Shown here piece after piece: positions 26,198 to 33,312 of a stretch of DNA of 64,000 nucleotides. Each line of letters opens with the position of its first letter. Position 1 is the first letter of the stretch. The DNA is taken from the NCBI RefSeq assembly GCF_022884085.1, contig NZ_JAGGCS010000003.1, positions 95,437-159,436 on the forward strand. Direction: 5' to 3'. The notes beneath the pieces were generated by a model, which was not told where the DNA came from, made no database searches, and saw only the letters and a list, made by a program, of their open reading frames with translations. Source of the stretch: Paenirhizobium cremeum. Lineage in GTDB: Bacteria; Pseudomonadota; Alphaproteobacteria; Rhizobiales; Rhizobiaceae. A program made the position numbers and the translations under genes.

Positions 26198-26437
26198 ATG
26201 GGAGAGCATCGCCGACGAAAAATATTGACTGAGATGGAGCGGGCCGCGGTCGTCGAATCGGCCACGGTGCTGCATCGCGTCCTGATGGAGCATTCCGACC
26301 GGGTCGATACCGCCGCCGCCGACTATCGCGCCATGGTGCAGCTCAATAGCGCGATCGTCGAGGCCATCCGGGCGCTGACCGGAGACGATCCGGCCTGGAT
26401 GCGGCTATACACGGGATGGCCTTTTGGAGGCGCTTAG
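26198..26437 (+). CDS. Small phage protein of unknown function
   Basis: This 79-residue protein starts at ATG 26198 and is mostly helical: a basic start (GEHRRRK), then ATVLHRVLMEHSDRVD and NSAIVEAIRALTGDDP. No signal peptide or membrane span. It lies 51 bases after the esterase gene. The function is unknown. Confidence 0.5.
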   Translation: MGEHRRRKILTEMERAAVVESATVLHRVLMEHSDRVDTAAADYRAMVQLNSAIVEAIRALTGDDPAWMRLYTGWPFGGA

Positions 26438-26510
26438 GCGCGATGCCATCCGGCACTGAGATTCACTGCACTCTCGATCTATCGCATCAGGGCGGCACTG
26501 GCGCAGGGGC

Positions 26511-26843
26511 CTATTTGCAGCCCTTGCTCATTCTGGCGTTCTCGATGGCGGTTACCTTGCCCTTGGAAACCGCAATTAGCCCTTCCTTGTCTCCGCCAGC
26601 AACACTCGAAAGCGGAACGCCGATCAAGAAGACGCCGAATGCGTCACCGTTGGCCGCGTCCGTTTGAGACTTGGAGAGGGCTGTGAGCTTTTGCTTTTCG
26701 GTGGCGAGTTCGCGTGCCAATGCAGCGCAATCCTGATTGCTGTAAGCAGCCATCGGAATGTCGGTTGGAACAATGGCGTCAGGACGTTTCGCGCAGCCGG
26801 ATGCGGCTGCAGAGATGCAGATGCCAACGATGATCTTTTTCAT
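26511..26843 (-). CDS. Small lipoprotein, probable prophage moron
   Basis: This 110-residue lipoprotein has a lipobox (AAASGC, Cys17) after a short hydrophobic signal. The mature part has the pattern of a widespread small lipoprotein family (SNQDCAALARELATEKQKL; DAFGVFLIGVPLS; Lys/Cys end). It is on the opposite strand to the late genes and shares GGGGGTAGTCATGAA round its start with the moron at 14277. Phage lipoproteins of this kind can block superinfection, which is only a possibility here. Confidence 0.75.
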   Translation of the reverse strand: MKKIIVGICISAAASGCAKRPDAIVPTDIPMAAYSNQDCAALARELATEKQKLTALSKSQTDAANGDAFGVFLIGVPLSSVAGGDKEGLIAVSKGKVTAIENARMSKGCK

Positions 26844-26980
26844 GACTACCCCCGAGTTCCCCTGTCAGGCGAGACTAGAGGGACGATTGCGGATTCGAAA
26901 GGGCATGGGGCGAACAATCAACAGTGAATTCGGTCATGTCTCTTTGACGCATATCTCGCCAGCTTCTCGCTGACAGCGCC
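26844..26980. other. Non-coding gap between two minus-strand genes
   Basis: This stretch separates the lipoprotein start (26843) from the zinc-ribbon gene end (26981). It should contain the lipoprotein promoter. No clear hairpin or palindrome is visible. A TTGATT hexamer on the minus strand near 26920 is a weak candidate. Confidence 0.3.
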
Positions 26981-27502
26981 TCACCGCGGCAGGAACCGGT
27001 ATGCCAGAAAATTACCCGTCGCGTTTCTGCATCGCCGACAGACCAAGCGGGTGGCCAGGGCGAATGTGGTCATGGCGGGATGGTCCCGCGCCAGTTTGGG
27101 GATGTCGAGCGTGTTGCGCCGACCGCAGGGGCAATAACCGAACACCTCGTAGTGTTCCGGCACCTGCGATAGCGGCATGTCCTCAATACGGTACACGCCG
27201 ACAGGCAGGCGGATTTCGGACGGCGATCTGGGTTTTGGAATGTCGCTGAATGGCTTGGAAGGCATCATCTCCAGACGGCATCGTTCCCATCCCTGCAAAT
27301 CGACACGCGGGCACCTGAGCAGGCGGGCAATGACGACGGGCAGGGAGCGAATGGAGACGTCCCCCTCCTGCGCCAGCGCCTCATCGACCCGATAATGTTT
27401 CGTCATTCGGCATCGATAGCACACCAGGTGCATGATCCGGCCCCGCTGGCCCGATAACCACCGTACTCCGTGATCCCAACGGGGAGCGCCTGGTTCTTCC
27501 AT
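26981..27502 (-). CDS. Zinc-ribbon-like protein of unknown function
   Basis: This 173-residue protein carries two Cys pairs near the start (LVCYRCRM, about 28-31) and later pairs (YCPCGRRN about 124-127; LVCRRCRNAT about 155-158). It may therefore bind one or two zinc ions. It is basic with many Arg. ATG 27502 follows GAGGAC. It stands alone on the minus strand among plus-strand lysis genes. Zinc-ribbon proteins often touch nucleic acid. No family identified. Confidence 0.65.
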   Translation of the reverse strand: MEEPGAPRWDHGVRWLSGQRGRIMHLVCYRCRMTKHYRVDEALAQEGDVSIRSLPVVIARLLRCPRVDLQGWERCRLEMMPSKPFSDIPKPRSPSEIRLPVGVYRIEDMPLSQVPEHYEVFGYCPCGRRNTLDIPKLARDHPAMTTFALATRLVCRRCRNATGNFLAYRFLPR

Positions 27503-27620
27503 GTTCCGTCCTCGTCTGGACGGCCGGCCGCCACGGCCTCTTTCACTCCGTGTTGCCGCATGGAGATGAGCATAACTGCGCCCTCTGTCACCCGTCTGTC
27601 AATCGACCGGAGATTTCGCC

Positions 27621-28061
27621 ATGATTTTCCTCACCCGGCTCCGGGCGGCGCTGGCTGCCTGGGATGTCATGTTGCTGCTCGTCCTGTCGCTGTTGCTCCA
27701 TTACGAGGGTGTGCCGCCGGTCCGGGATTTTCCGCTGGTCGGTCGCGCGATCGGATATCTGCCGATCGTTGGCGATCTCGTCGATGGTGAGATCGCCAGG
27801 AGGATCGAGCGGGCGACTGCCGGCATGGTCTCGGAGACGGAGAACTCGGCCCTACAGGCGCAGCTCGACGAGGAGCGACGGCGGCGATTGGCAAGCGATC
27901 AGGCTATGACCGAAGCGCGCAACCGCGCGCTGGCGAGCGAGCGGGCAGAAGAGGCGGACCGGGCGGGGCACGACGTCCATGTCTCGGCCGACAAGGAGAC
28001 CCGCCCTCGCAACCGCGCAATCCTGACCGAGGAGGACATCCTATGGCTCGACGGGCATTGA
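27621..28061 (+). CDS. Inner-membrane spanin-like protein (i-spanin candidate)
   Basis: This 146-residue protein has one N-terminal span (about 14-29, WDVMLLLVLSLLLHYE) and then a long periplasmic coiled coil (about 60-115, rich in E, R, A). This is the architecture of Rz-type i-spanins that fuse inner and outer membranes at lysis. Its 3' end overlaps the next ORF by 19 bases, as many Rz/Rz1 pairs do. The sequence itself is not diagnostic. Confidence 0.6.
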   Translation: MIFLTRLRAALAAWDVMLLLVLSLLLHYEGVPPVRDFPLVGRAIGYLPIVGDLVDGEIARRIERATAGMVSETENSALQAQLDEERRRRLASDQAMTEARNRALASERAEEADRAGHDVHVSADKETRPRNRAILTEEDILWLDGH

Positions 28062-28369
28062 TCCTGCTGCCGGTCATGCTGGCGTTGCTCGGCAACAAAG
28101 GCTGCCAGACGACAGCGGAGCGGCTGAGTGCAGCGGGAGAGGCGCAAGGCAGGGCACAGGCCGCCGCCGAACTGCCGCCGATCCTGCCTCCGGCCTGCAC
28201 CGCGCACATTAGGCCCGTCGCTCGACGAGCCGGCGACTACGCCACCCACATCATCGGCGAGTATGAGCGCGTGATTATCCCCGGCCGCAACCGGCTGGCT
28301 GACGACTGCGCCGCCTGGTGGGCGGACTACAGGACGAGACTCAAGGGGCAGGGGACGACGGCGGAATGA
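28043..28369 (+). CDS. Outer-membrane spanin-like protein (o-spanin candidate)
   Basis: This 108-residue protein begins with a signal-like hydrophobic segment (ALILLPVMLALLG) and Cys21. The lipobox-like NKGC is weaker than usual, so lipidation is uncertain. The rest is a Pro-containing soluble domain with several Cys and a WWADYRTRLK end. It overlaps the i-spanin candidate gene upstream and the DUF1515 gene downstream (ATGA at 28366). Confidence 0.5.
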   Translation: MARRALILLPVMLALLGNKGCQTTAERLSAAGEAQGRAQAAAELPPILPPACTAHIRPVARRAGDYATHIIGEYERVIIPGRNRLADDCAAWWADYRTRLKGQGTTAE

Positions 28370-28719
28370 ACATCGAGGCAATGCTGGCGGAAATGCGTGT
28401 CGAGTTGAAGTACATGCGGGAGGATCTCGCCGAGATGAAGGAGGAGCAGAATGCGCGGCAGGACAAGGCGGACGAGAGCCGCGCTCGGGTCCATCAGCGG
28501 CTCGATGTGATGACCGAGCGTGTCGGGGCGCTGGAAGGCAGCCACAAGTCCGTCACGGCGACGGTGACCGACATGAAGCAGGTAACGGACGAGGTCCGTC
28601 GCTGGAAGATCATGGGCATGACGTCGCTCTCCATCGCCGGCGTCGGTGCGGCTGCCATGGGTGTGACGTTTTCCGACGGCATCAAGTGGCTGCTCAAGTC
28701 GTTGTTCGGCAGATTGTAG
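28366..28719 (+). CDS. DUF1515-like coiled-coil protein with C-terminal membrane anchor
   Basis: This 117-residue protein has an N-terminal coiled coil (about 1-70, MLAEMRVELKYMREDLAEMK) and a C-terminal membrane helix (about 85-105, MGMTSLSIAGVGAAAMGVTF). It resembles rhizobial DUF1515 proteins and, in plan, XhlA-type holin accessories. The start overlaps the o-spanin stop (ATGA). A role in lysis is inferred from topology and neighbours. Confidence 0.65.
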   Translation: MNIEAMLAEMRVELKYMREDLAEMKEEQNARQDKADESRARVHQRLDVMTERVGALEGSHKSVTATVTDMKQVTDEVRRWKIMGMTSLSIAGVGAAAMGVTFSDGIKWLLKSLFGRL

Positions 28720-28797
28720 ATTTCTCCGGGTTTTCAGGGGTGCCAGCCGCCTTGACGCATGTTATTTTCCAACGGGGAACTGTTGGGGAACAGCGAT

Positions 28798-28965
28798 ATG
28801 GGGTACGTAGAAACCATGCTGGTTGAAGCGCGTCGACTGGCAGAAAACGATCGTCGCGAGTTTTTGGTCTATCTGATCGAGATGGCCATCATGGAATGCA
28901 CAACCGATGAACCACACAGGAGCCGGGAGCGGCAAACGAGAGAGGCTGATCGCGCTCCAGCATGA
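28798..28965 (+). CDS. Small unknown protein, paralogue 1
   Basis: This 55-residue protein is read from ATG 28798 after GGGGAA (28785-28790). The earlier in-frame ATG 28759 lacks a ribosome site. The core RLAENDRREFLVYLIEMAIM resembles the core of the next ORF, suggesting tandem duplication. It is helical, with an Arg-rich end. Function unknown. Confidence 0.5.
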   Translation: MGYVETMLVEARRLAENDRREFLVYLIEMAIMECTTDEPHRSRERQTREADRAPA

Positions 28966-29089
28966 ACTCCTGAGGCTGCTGGATCTGGCGACAGACGCTG
29001 ACGCCGGCCGGCTGGAATTTCTGATCGCGCTCGCCATCGCAGAGGCAGACGACGAGATCGGCCGAGAAGATGGGGCCGCCCCTATCTGA
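28907..29089 (+). CDS. Small unknown protein, paralogue 2
   Basis: This 60-residue protein overlaps the preceding ORF by 59 bases in another frame. Its core (LATDADAGRLEFLIALAIAE) aligns with that of the preceding protein if three residues are skipped. The end is acidic. The 3' end overlaps the converging 29-residue membrane peptide gene by 8 bases. Function unknown. Confidence 0.45.
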   Translation: MNHTGAGSGKRERLIALQHELLRLLDLATDADAGRLEFLIALAIAEADDEIGREDGAAPI

Positions 29090-29171
29090 TGGCTTCAGCC
29101 ACAGACAGCACCAGTCCTGTCAACGTTGCCACGGTCAGCAGGACCATGAGGCCTAGAGCCACCCACATCAT
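29082..29171 (-). CDS. 29-residue single-span membrane peptide
   Basis: ATG 29171 overlaps the stop of the Cys/His mini-protein gene (ATGA). Nearly the whole product is one hydrophobic helix (MVLLTVATLTGLVLSVA) ending AIR. It is the last gene of the SRAP operon by position. Tiny membrane peptides can act as regulators or toxins. Coupling and composition support it being translated, but no homology is known to me. Confidence 0.5.
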   Translation of the reverse strand: MMWVALGLMVLLTVATLTGLVLSVAEAIR

Positions 29172-29323
29172 CTTCGGTGATGCGGGTAGTGCTCACCGCA
29201 CCACCAGCGCGCCGCCTCGTTGGCGGATCGGGCGTAACCGAGCAATCCCCATTTTTTGCAGCCTGGATGCTCGCAATAGTGCTCTTGATGCACTGCGTCT
29301 GCATTCGATTTTTCGTCGCTCAT
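29168..29323 (-). CDS. 51-residue Cys/His zinc-binding-like mini-protein
   Basis: ATG 29323 follows GAGGTGACC and lies 3 bases after the SRAP stop codon. The sequence has a compact zinc-site pattern: HYCEHPGCKKWG (His15, Cys17, His19, Cys22), then WWCGEHYPHH (Cys42, His45). Size and Cys/His spacing suggest a treble-clef or zinc-knuckle fold. It is translationally linked to the SRAP gene upstream and the membrane peptide downstream. Function unknown. Confidence 0.7.
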   Translation of the reverse strand: MSDEKSNADAVHQEHYCEHPGCKKWGLLGYARSANEAARWWCGEHYPHHRR

Positions 29324-29326
29324 CGG

Positions 29327-30040
29327 TCACCTCGGAAGGAGTATCAGCCGATCCTCTGGCAACGGCCGCTGCAAGGTCTTGGCCGATTCCCACGGTTCTG
29401 TCAGCCATCGCTCGACCTCATCGGCCTCCGTTAGCAGGACCGGCATCGCCTTCTGGTGGATCGGCGCGACGATGTTATTCGGCTCGCAGGTGAGGAATGC
29501 GAAGAGGTCGGTGGTTATCAGCCCATCCTTGACCTTGCGGACGCTTGTCCACTGCGGCACCCATATTCCGGCGAAAAACATCAACGGCTGCTCCAAGTTG
29601 CGGGCGAACCATGCGTTCGGTGTCCGACCACTCTCCGGTTTGTTGGCAGGGTCAGGTTCGGCAAATCGAGTGACCGGTACGACGCAGCGATGCTCGACGC
29701 CAAGCCAGCGCGTCCAATGTCGGCTTTTGATATTGCGGACATTCGTCGTTCCGCCATCCGGCTCCATTTTCAGCAGCTCGTCGAAATCGACGTCCTTTCC
29801 CTTGGCGCGCAGCTTGTCGGCCCGTTTGGTCGCCGCCTCATAAAGCGCCTGCGATGACGACGGCAATCCCCATCTGACACGCGCAAGTTCCCGACCTGCC
29901 GGCGTGTTGCGCACGATCGGCGCCATTTGATCGGGATAGACGTCGAACGACGGCTCGAGATTGCCGACGTTTCCGACCATCGCGCGGGTGATCGCGATGA
30001 TTGTCTCCTGATTCGTCGTGACGTTGTAGAGATTGCACAT
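29327..30040 (-). CDS. SRAP domain protein (YedK/HMCES family)
   Basis: This 237-residue SOS-response-associated peptidase family protein would form covalent crosslinks with abasic sites in single-stranded DNA. The catalytic Cys is residue 2 (MCNLYN), which fixes the start at 30040 rather than 30109. Other motifs are the NVRNIKS loop, the RFAEPDP segment (acidic residue region) and PIHQKAMPVLL with the expected His. GAGGGGAGGA precedes it. It lies at the right end of the prophage and heads a three-gene minus-strand operon. A host-like core role is equally possible. Confidence 0.92.
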   Translation of the reverse strand: MCNLYNVTTNQETIIAITRAMVGNVGNLEPSFDVYPDQMAPIVRNTPAGRELARVRWGLPSSSQALYEAATKRADKLRAKGKDVDFDELLKMEPDGGTTNVRNIKSRHWTRWLGVEHRCVVPVTRFAEPDPANKPESGRTPNAWFARNLEQPLMFFAGIWVPQWTSVRKVKDGLITTDLFAFLTCEPNNIVAPIHQKAMPVLLTEADEVERWLTEPWESAKTLQRPLPEDRLILLPR

Positions 30041-30309
30041 GCCGAGCGTCCTCCCCTCATCAGCATTAATCAGGTGTGGCAAGGTGTGGCAGCCATGCTT
30101 GAATTTCAATGATAAAATATTCAGCGTTTCGTGTGGCAGTTTGGGTGCAACTATTTGTGGCGGCTTTCTTTCGCAGTTCCGGGCGAGGCCTCCAATTCCT
30201 TTTTTCCGGTTGCCGTTTCAAGATCCGCACAAAGTTGGTCGATCGCACCTGATTGCGACTTTATCTCAATCGCTTAGAGCATAGGGCTCCATCAAGGAGG
30301 ATCCTGCTC
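30041..30309. other. Intergenic region, probable right end of prophage
   Basis: Between the SRAP start and the host exported-protein gene there is no gene. The stretch holds the ribosome site and presumably the promoter of the SRAP operon, the GTGTGGCA repeats, and an AT-rich patch near 30100-30125. The phage/host junction should lie here, but the att core cannot be fixed without the left end. Confidence 0.5.
30072..30091. repeat. Tandem decamer repeat near the prophage edge
   Basis: AGGTGTGGCA occurs twice back to back (30072-30081 and 30082-30091), and the GTGTGGCA core recurs at 30131-30138. Repeats one helical turn apart in this place may be integrase arm sites or operators for the SRAP operon. 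Confidence 0.5.
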
Positions 30310-30648
30310 ATGCGCCGTTCCGGTTTCATCGTCTCCATCATGACCGCCGTCACTCTTGTCGGCTTATCGCCCGCTGCCGCAGGCGATCTCGGCGTGACCC
30401 TGGAAAACGACACGGACGGCATGATCGTGAAATTCTTCGTCTCGCCGGCAAACGGCAAGGGGCAGCGCCAGGAACTGTTGAACAGGCATGGCCTCGGCAA
30501 AGGCAAATCCCGCAAGCTTACGCTCGTCGGCGGCTCGGACGTCTGCGAGTATCGCGTGCGGGCGGTCTTCGAGGATAGCGCCGAATATCAGGATGTCTCC
30601 GACAGGATCGATTTTTGCGAAGTCGATACCTATACGATCGAGGATTGA
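30310..30648 (+). CDS. Small exported protein of unknown function
   Basis: This 112-residue protein has a signal peptide (about 1-24, cut after AAA) and start ATG 30310 behind AAGGAGG (30295-30301). The mature part is beta-rich (LGVTLENDTDGMIVKFFVS) with two Cys (CEYRV and DFCEV) that could form a disulphide in the periplasm. It is probably the first host gene to the right of the prophage. No family recognised. Confidence 0.7.
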   Translation: MRRSGFIVSIMTAVTLVGLSPAAAGDLGVTLENDTDGMIVKFFVSPANGKGQRQELLNRHGLGKGKSRKLTLVGGSDVCEYRVRAVFEDSAEYQDVSDRIDFCEVDTYTIED

Positions 30649-30824
30649 CGGGTGCGTCCCGATCGGTTCTTCGCGCGGGGGCCGTTTCCTGCCTTCTGAC
30701 TGTCGCCCGGACGCTGCGCCCACCGAGAATTGCCCGTCGGCCCGCGCAATGGCTTGAAAGCCGAACCGGCTCCAATTAAGACACTCGGGACGAAACGCGG
30801 CCGGATATGGGGCGACAGGAAATG

Positions 30825-31493
30825 ATGGACTTCGAAGCAGCACGCATCAAGATGGTGGACAACCAGATTCGCACGACCGACGTGACGTCGCATTCCGTGC
30901 TGACGGCATTCCTGACGGTGCCGCGCGAGGCTTTCGTTCCCGCTCATCTGAAGCTGCTTGCCTATATCGACGAGGATATGCAGATCGCTCCGGCGGCCAA
31001 TGGCCTTCCGGGACGCTTCATCATGGAACCTTCGCCGCTCGCCAAGCTCTTGCAGCTCGGTGCGATCACGAAGGACGATATCGTGCTCGAGATCGGCTGC
31101 GGCACGGGTTATACCGCCGCTGTTCTTTCGATGCTCGCCGGGTCGGTGGTCGCTCTCGAAAGCGATGAGACGCTTGCGGCATCGGCCACGCAGAAGCTCT
31201 CCGAACTCGGTTACGACAATGTCGCCGTCGTCACCGGCCCGCTGGAAAAGGGTTATGCCGCCGAAGCCCCCTACGATGTGATCTTCGTCAACGGTGCCGT
31301 CGAGGAAGTGCCGGAAGGCCTGCTGGCCCAGCTTCGCGAGGGCGGTCGTCTGATCGCCGTCGTCGGATATGGCAATGCGGCCAGGGCGCGACTTTATGTC
31401 CGCACCGGAAATTCCTATTCCAGCAACGATTATTTCAACGCCGCCGTGAAGCCTCTGCCGGGCTTCCGCAAGGCCGAGGAATTCGTGTTCTGA
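30825..31493 (+). CDS. PIMT-like protein methyltransferase, divergent paralogue
   Basis: This 222-residue SAM-dependent methyltransferase belongs to the L-isoaspartate O-methyltransferase (Pcm) group by motif (VLEIGCGTGYTAAVLS). The N-terminus MDFEAARIKMVDNQIRTTDV is the conserved rhizobial form that lies upstream of tolC. The start is ATG 30825, spaced correctly after ACAGGA. A second, more usual Pcm is at 55366. Activity on isoaspartate is not certain for this branch. Confidence 0.85.
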   Translation: MDFEAARIKMVDNQIRTTDVTSHSVLTAFLTVPREAFVPAHLKLLAYIDEDMQIAPAANGLPGRFIMEPSPLAKLLQLGAITKDDIVLEIGCGTGYTAAVLSMLAGSVVALESDETLAASATQKLSELGYDNVAVVTGPLEKGYAAEAPYDVIFVNGAVEEVPEGLLAQLREGGRLIAVVGYGNAARARLYVRTGNSYSSNDYFNAAVKPLPGFRKAEEFVF

Positions 31494-31501
31494 AACCCAC
31501 G

Positions 31502-31523
31502 CCCCCGATTTTTCGGGGGTTCT
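31502..31523 (+). terminator. Terminator-like hairpin after the PIMT-like gene
   Basis: Perfect stem CCCCCGA (31502-31508) / TCGGGGG (31513-31519) with a TTTT loop, then TTCTG. The T tract is short, so termination may be partial. The rest of the gap up to 31750 shows no gene. Confidence 0.5.
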
Positions 31524-31750
31524 GCTCCCTTCGGGCGATTGATTTAATCGCAACTGGGTGAGAATGTTGCCGTTGGGCAACGATGCTGGTGTTTCTCCCT
31601 GGCGGGGGAGGGGGCCGTGTTGCAGTCGGGGCTGCGGCAGGTCATCTAATGAACGCAAGGCGTTGATGCGTCACGAGCGCGCTGTTGGCGTTATGTGCCG
31701 TGCGGAGCAGGGATAGCTGCGCAAAGCCGTTCTTAGGTGGGGAGTTGAAT

Positions 31751-33145
31751 ATGACGTTCATCCGGAAAACTGCGCTCGCTTCCGTTGTGCTGCCTGCATT
31801 GATGATCGCGGCTTTACCCGCGATAGCCTCCGCCGAAACCCTCTTCGGCGCCATGGCCAAGGCCTATCAGAACAATCCGGACCTGAACGCTGCCCGCGCT
31901 GCCCTGCGGGCGACCGATGAGAATGTCACCATCGCCAAGGCCGCCATGCGTCCGCAGGTTTCGGCCACAGCCACGGCAAGCGCCGTCAACGTCTCCAATC
32001 TCAGCGGCGGCATTGCCGACTATGGCTACAACAACCAGACGGTCGGCGTTTCCATCACCCAGCAGATCTTCGACGGCTTCCAGACGCTGAACAATGTGCG
32101 GGCTGCCGAATCCGGCGTCTTTGCCAATCGCGAAAGTCTTCGCGCCAACGAGATTTCGATCCTGCTCGCGGCTGCCCAGGCCTATGCCGACGTCGCGCGG
32201 GACCAGCAGATCGTGGTCATTCGCAAGCAGAACCTCGCATTCCTGCAGGAACAGCTGAACGCCGCCAACGCCCGCCTGCAGGTTGGCGAAGGCACGCGCA
32301 CGGATGTCAGCCAGGCGGAAGCCCAGCTTGCCGGTTCGCAGGCGCTCCTCTCGGCGGCCATCGCGCAGCTCAAGCAGAGCGAGGCGACCTATGTACAGAT
32401 CGTCGGGGAAGCTCCGAAGGGCGTCAAGCAGCCTTCGCCCGCGGCCAAGGCGCTGCCGCCGAACCTCGACGCCGCCGTGCAGGCCGGCATCCGCGAGCAT
32501 CCCTCCGTTCTGGCGGCGCTTCATGCCGTCAACGCCGCCGGCTATCAGGTGAAATCCGCCGAGGGTAGCCTCCTGCCCGGCGTGGTGATCCAGGGCAATG
32601 TCGGTCGCAACTGGACCAATGAGCCCTCGACCGGAGGCGTCGACAGCCCGGACAATAGCGTGGCGAGCGTGACCGCGCAGCTGAAGATCCCGATTTATCA
32701 GGGCGGCGCCGAATACGGCCAGATCCGCAAGGCCAAGGAAACCCTGGGTGAGCAGAGGATACTGGTTGATTCCGCCCGGGCCGAGGTGATCCAGCAGATT
32801 ACTTCCGCCTATGCGCAGATGGAGGCGGCGACCGCCGCAATTTCTGCGGCCCGCAAGCAGATCTCGGCCGCCAACCTCGCGCTGCAGGGCGTGATCGAAG
32901 AGCGCAACGTCGGTCAAAAGACGACGCTCGACGTCCTCAATGCCCAGCAGACGGTGCTCGAGGCGAAGGAAAGCATGGTCGGCTATCAGCGCAATGCCGT
33001 CGTTGCCAGCTATGCGGTCCTTGCCGCTTCGGGTCGTCTGACGGTTCAGAGCCAGGGTCTCCAGGTCGCCGAATACCGCGCCGAGGAGCATTACGAGGCC
33101 GTCAAGGACGCCTGGTTCGGCTTGCGCACGGTCGACGGTCGCTGA
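31751..33145 (+). CDS. tolC: TolC family outer membrane efflux protein
   Basis: This 464-residue outer-membrane channel joins type I secretion and RND/ABC efflux systems to the outside. It has a signal peptide (about 1-29, ending ASA) and two structural repeats of OEP type. The first contains NPDLNAARAALRATDENV and the second EHPSVLAALHAVNAAGYQV. A long Ala/Gln coiled-coil barrel includes VGEGTRTDVSQAEAQL and VGQKTTLDVLNAQQTVLEA. ATG 31751 follows GGAG. It is followed by the popZ gene. Confidence 0.95.
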   Translation: MTFIRKTALASVVLPALMIAALPAIASAETLFGAMAKAYQNNPDLNAARAALRATDENVTIAKAAMRPQVSATATASAVNVSNLSGGIADYGYNNQTVGVSITQQIFDGFQTLNNVRAAESGVFANRESLRANEISILLAAAQAYADVARDQQIVVIRKQNLAFLQEQLNAANARLQVGEGTRTDVSQAEAQLAGSQALLSAAIAQLKQSEATYVQIVGEAPKGVKQPSPAAKALPPNLDAAVQAGIREHPSVLAALHAVNAAGYQVKSAEGSLLPGVVIQGNVGRNWTNEPSTGGVDSPDNSVASVTAQLKIPIYQGGAEYGQIRKAKETLGEQRILVDSARAEVIQQITSAYAQMEAATAAISAARKQISAANLALQGVIEERNVGQKTTLDVLNAQQTVLEAKESMVGYQRNAVVASYAVLAASGRLTVQSQGLQVAEYRAEEHYEAVKDAWFGLRTVDGR

Positions 33146-33312
33146 GCACCCACGGGAATTCGTCCGAAGAAAGCTGTGTATCAGTGTCAATTCGGGGCGG
33201 AGCCGTGATTTTTTTCCCCGTAGGCGTATCCTAAGGTGAACGCGAATCAGCCTGCGGCCAAGCGATGCCGCATTGCGGCAGGCGGTCAATTCTGGGACCA
33301 ACGGGGATGAAT
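33146..33312. promoter_or_regulatory. tolC-popZ gap with a short palindrome
   Basis: This gap holds a perfect odd palindrome, TGCCGCA-T-TGCGGCA (33266-33280), about 33 bases before the popZ start. It also has a run of T (33211-33217). It could be an operator or part of a processing hairpin. No gene is visible. Confidence 0.35.

Noticed and set aside
27403..27591. 62-codon minus-strand frame
   Set aside because: Overlaps the better supported zinc-ribbon gene by 100 bases in another frame and lacks a clear ribosome site.
1..30040. Mu-type transposable prophage
   Set aside because: Although the tail is Mu-like, no transposase, Mu-type end or Mu head gene is seen in the window. The terminase is lambda-type.
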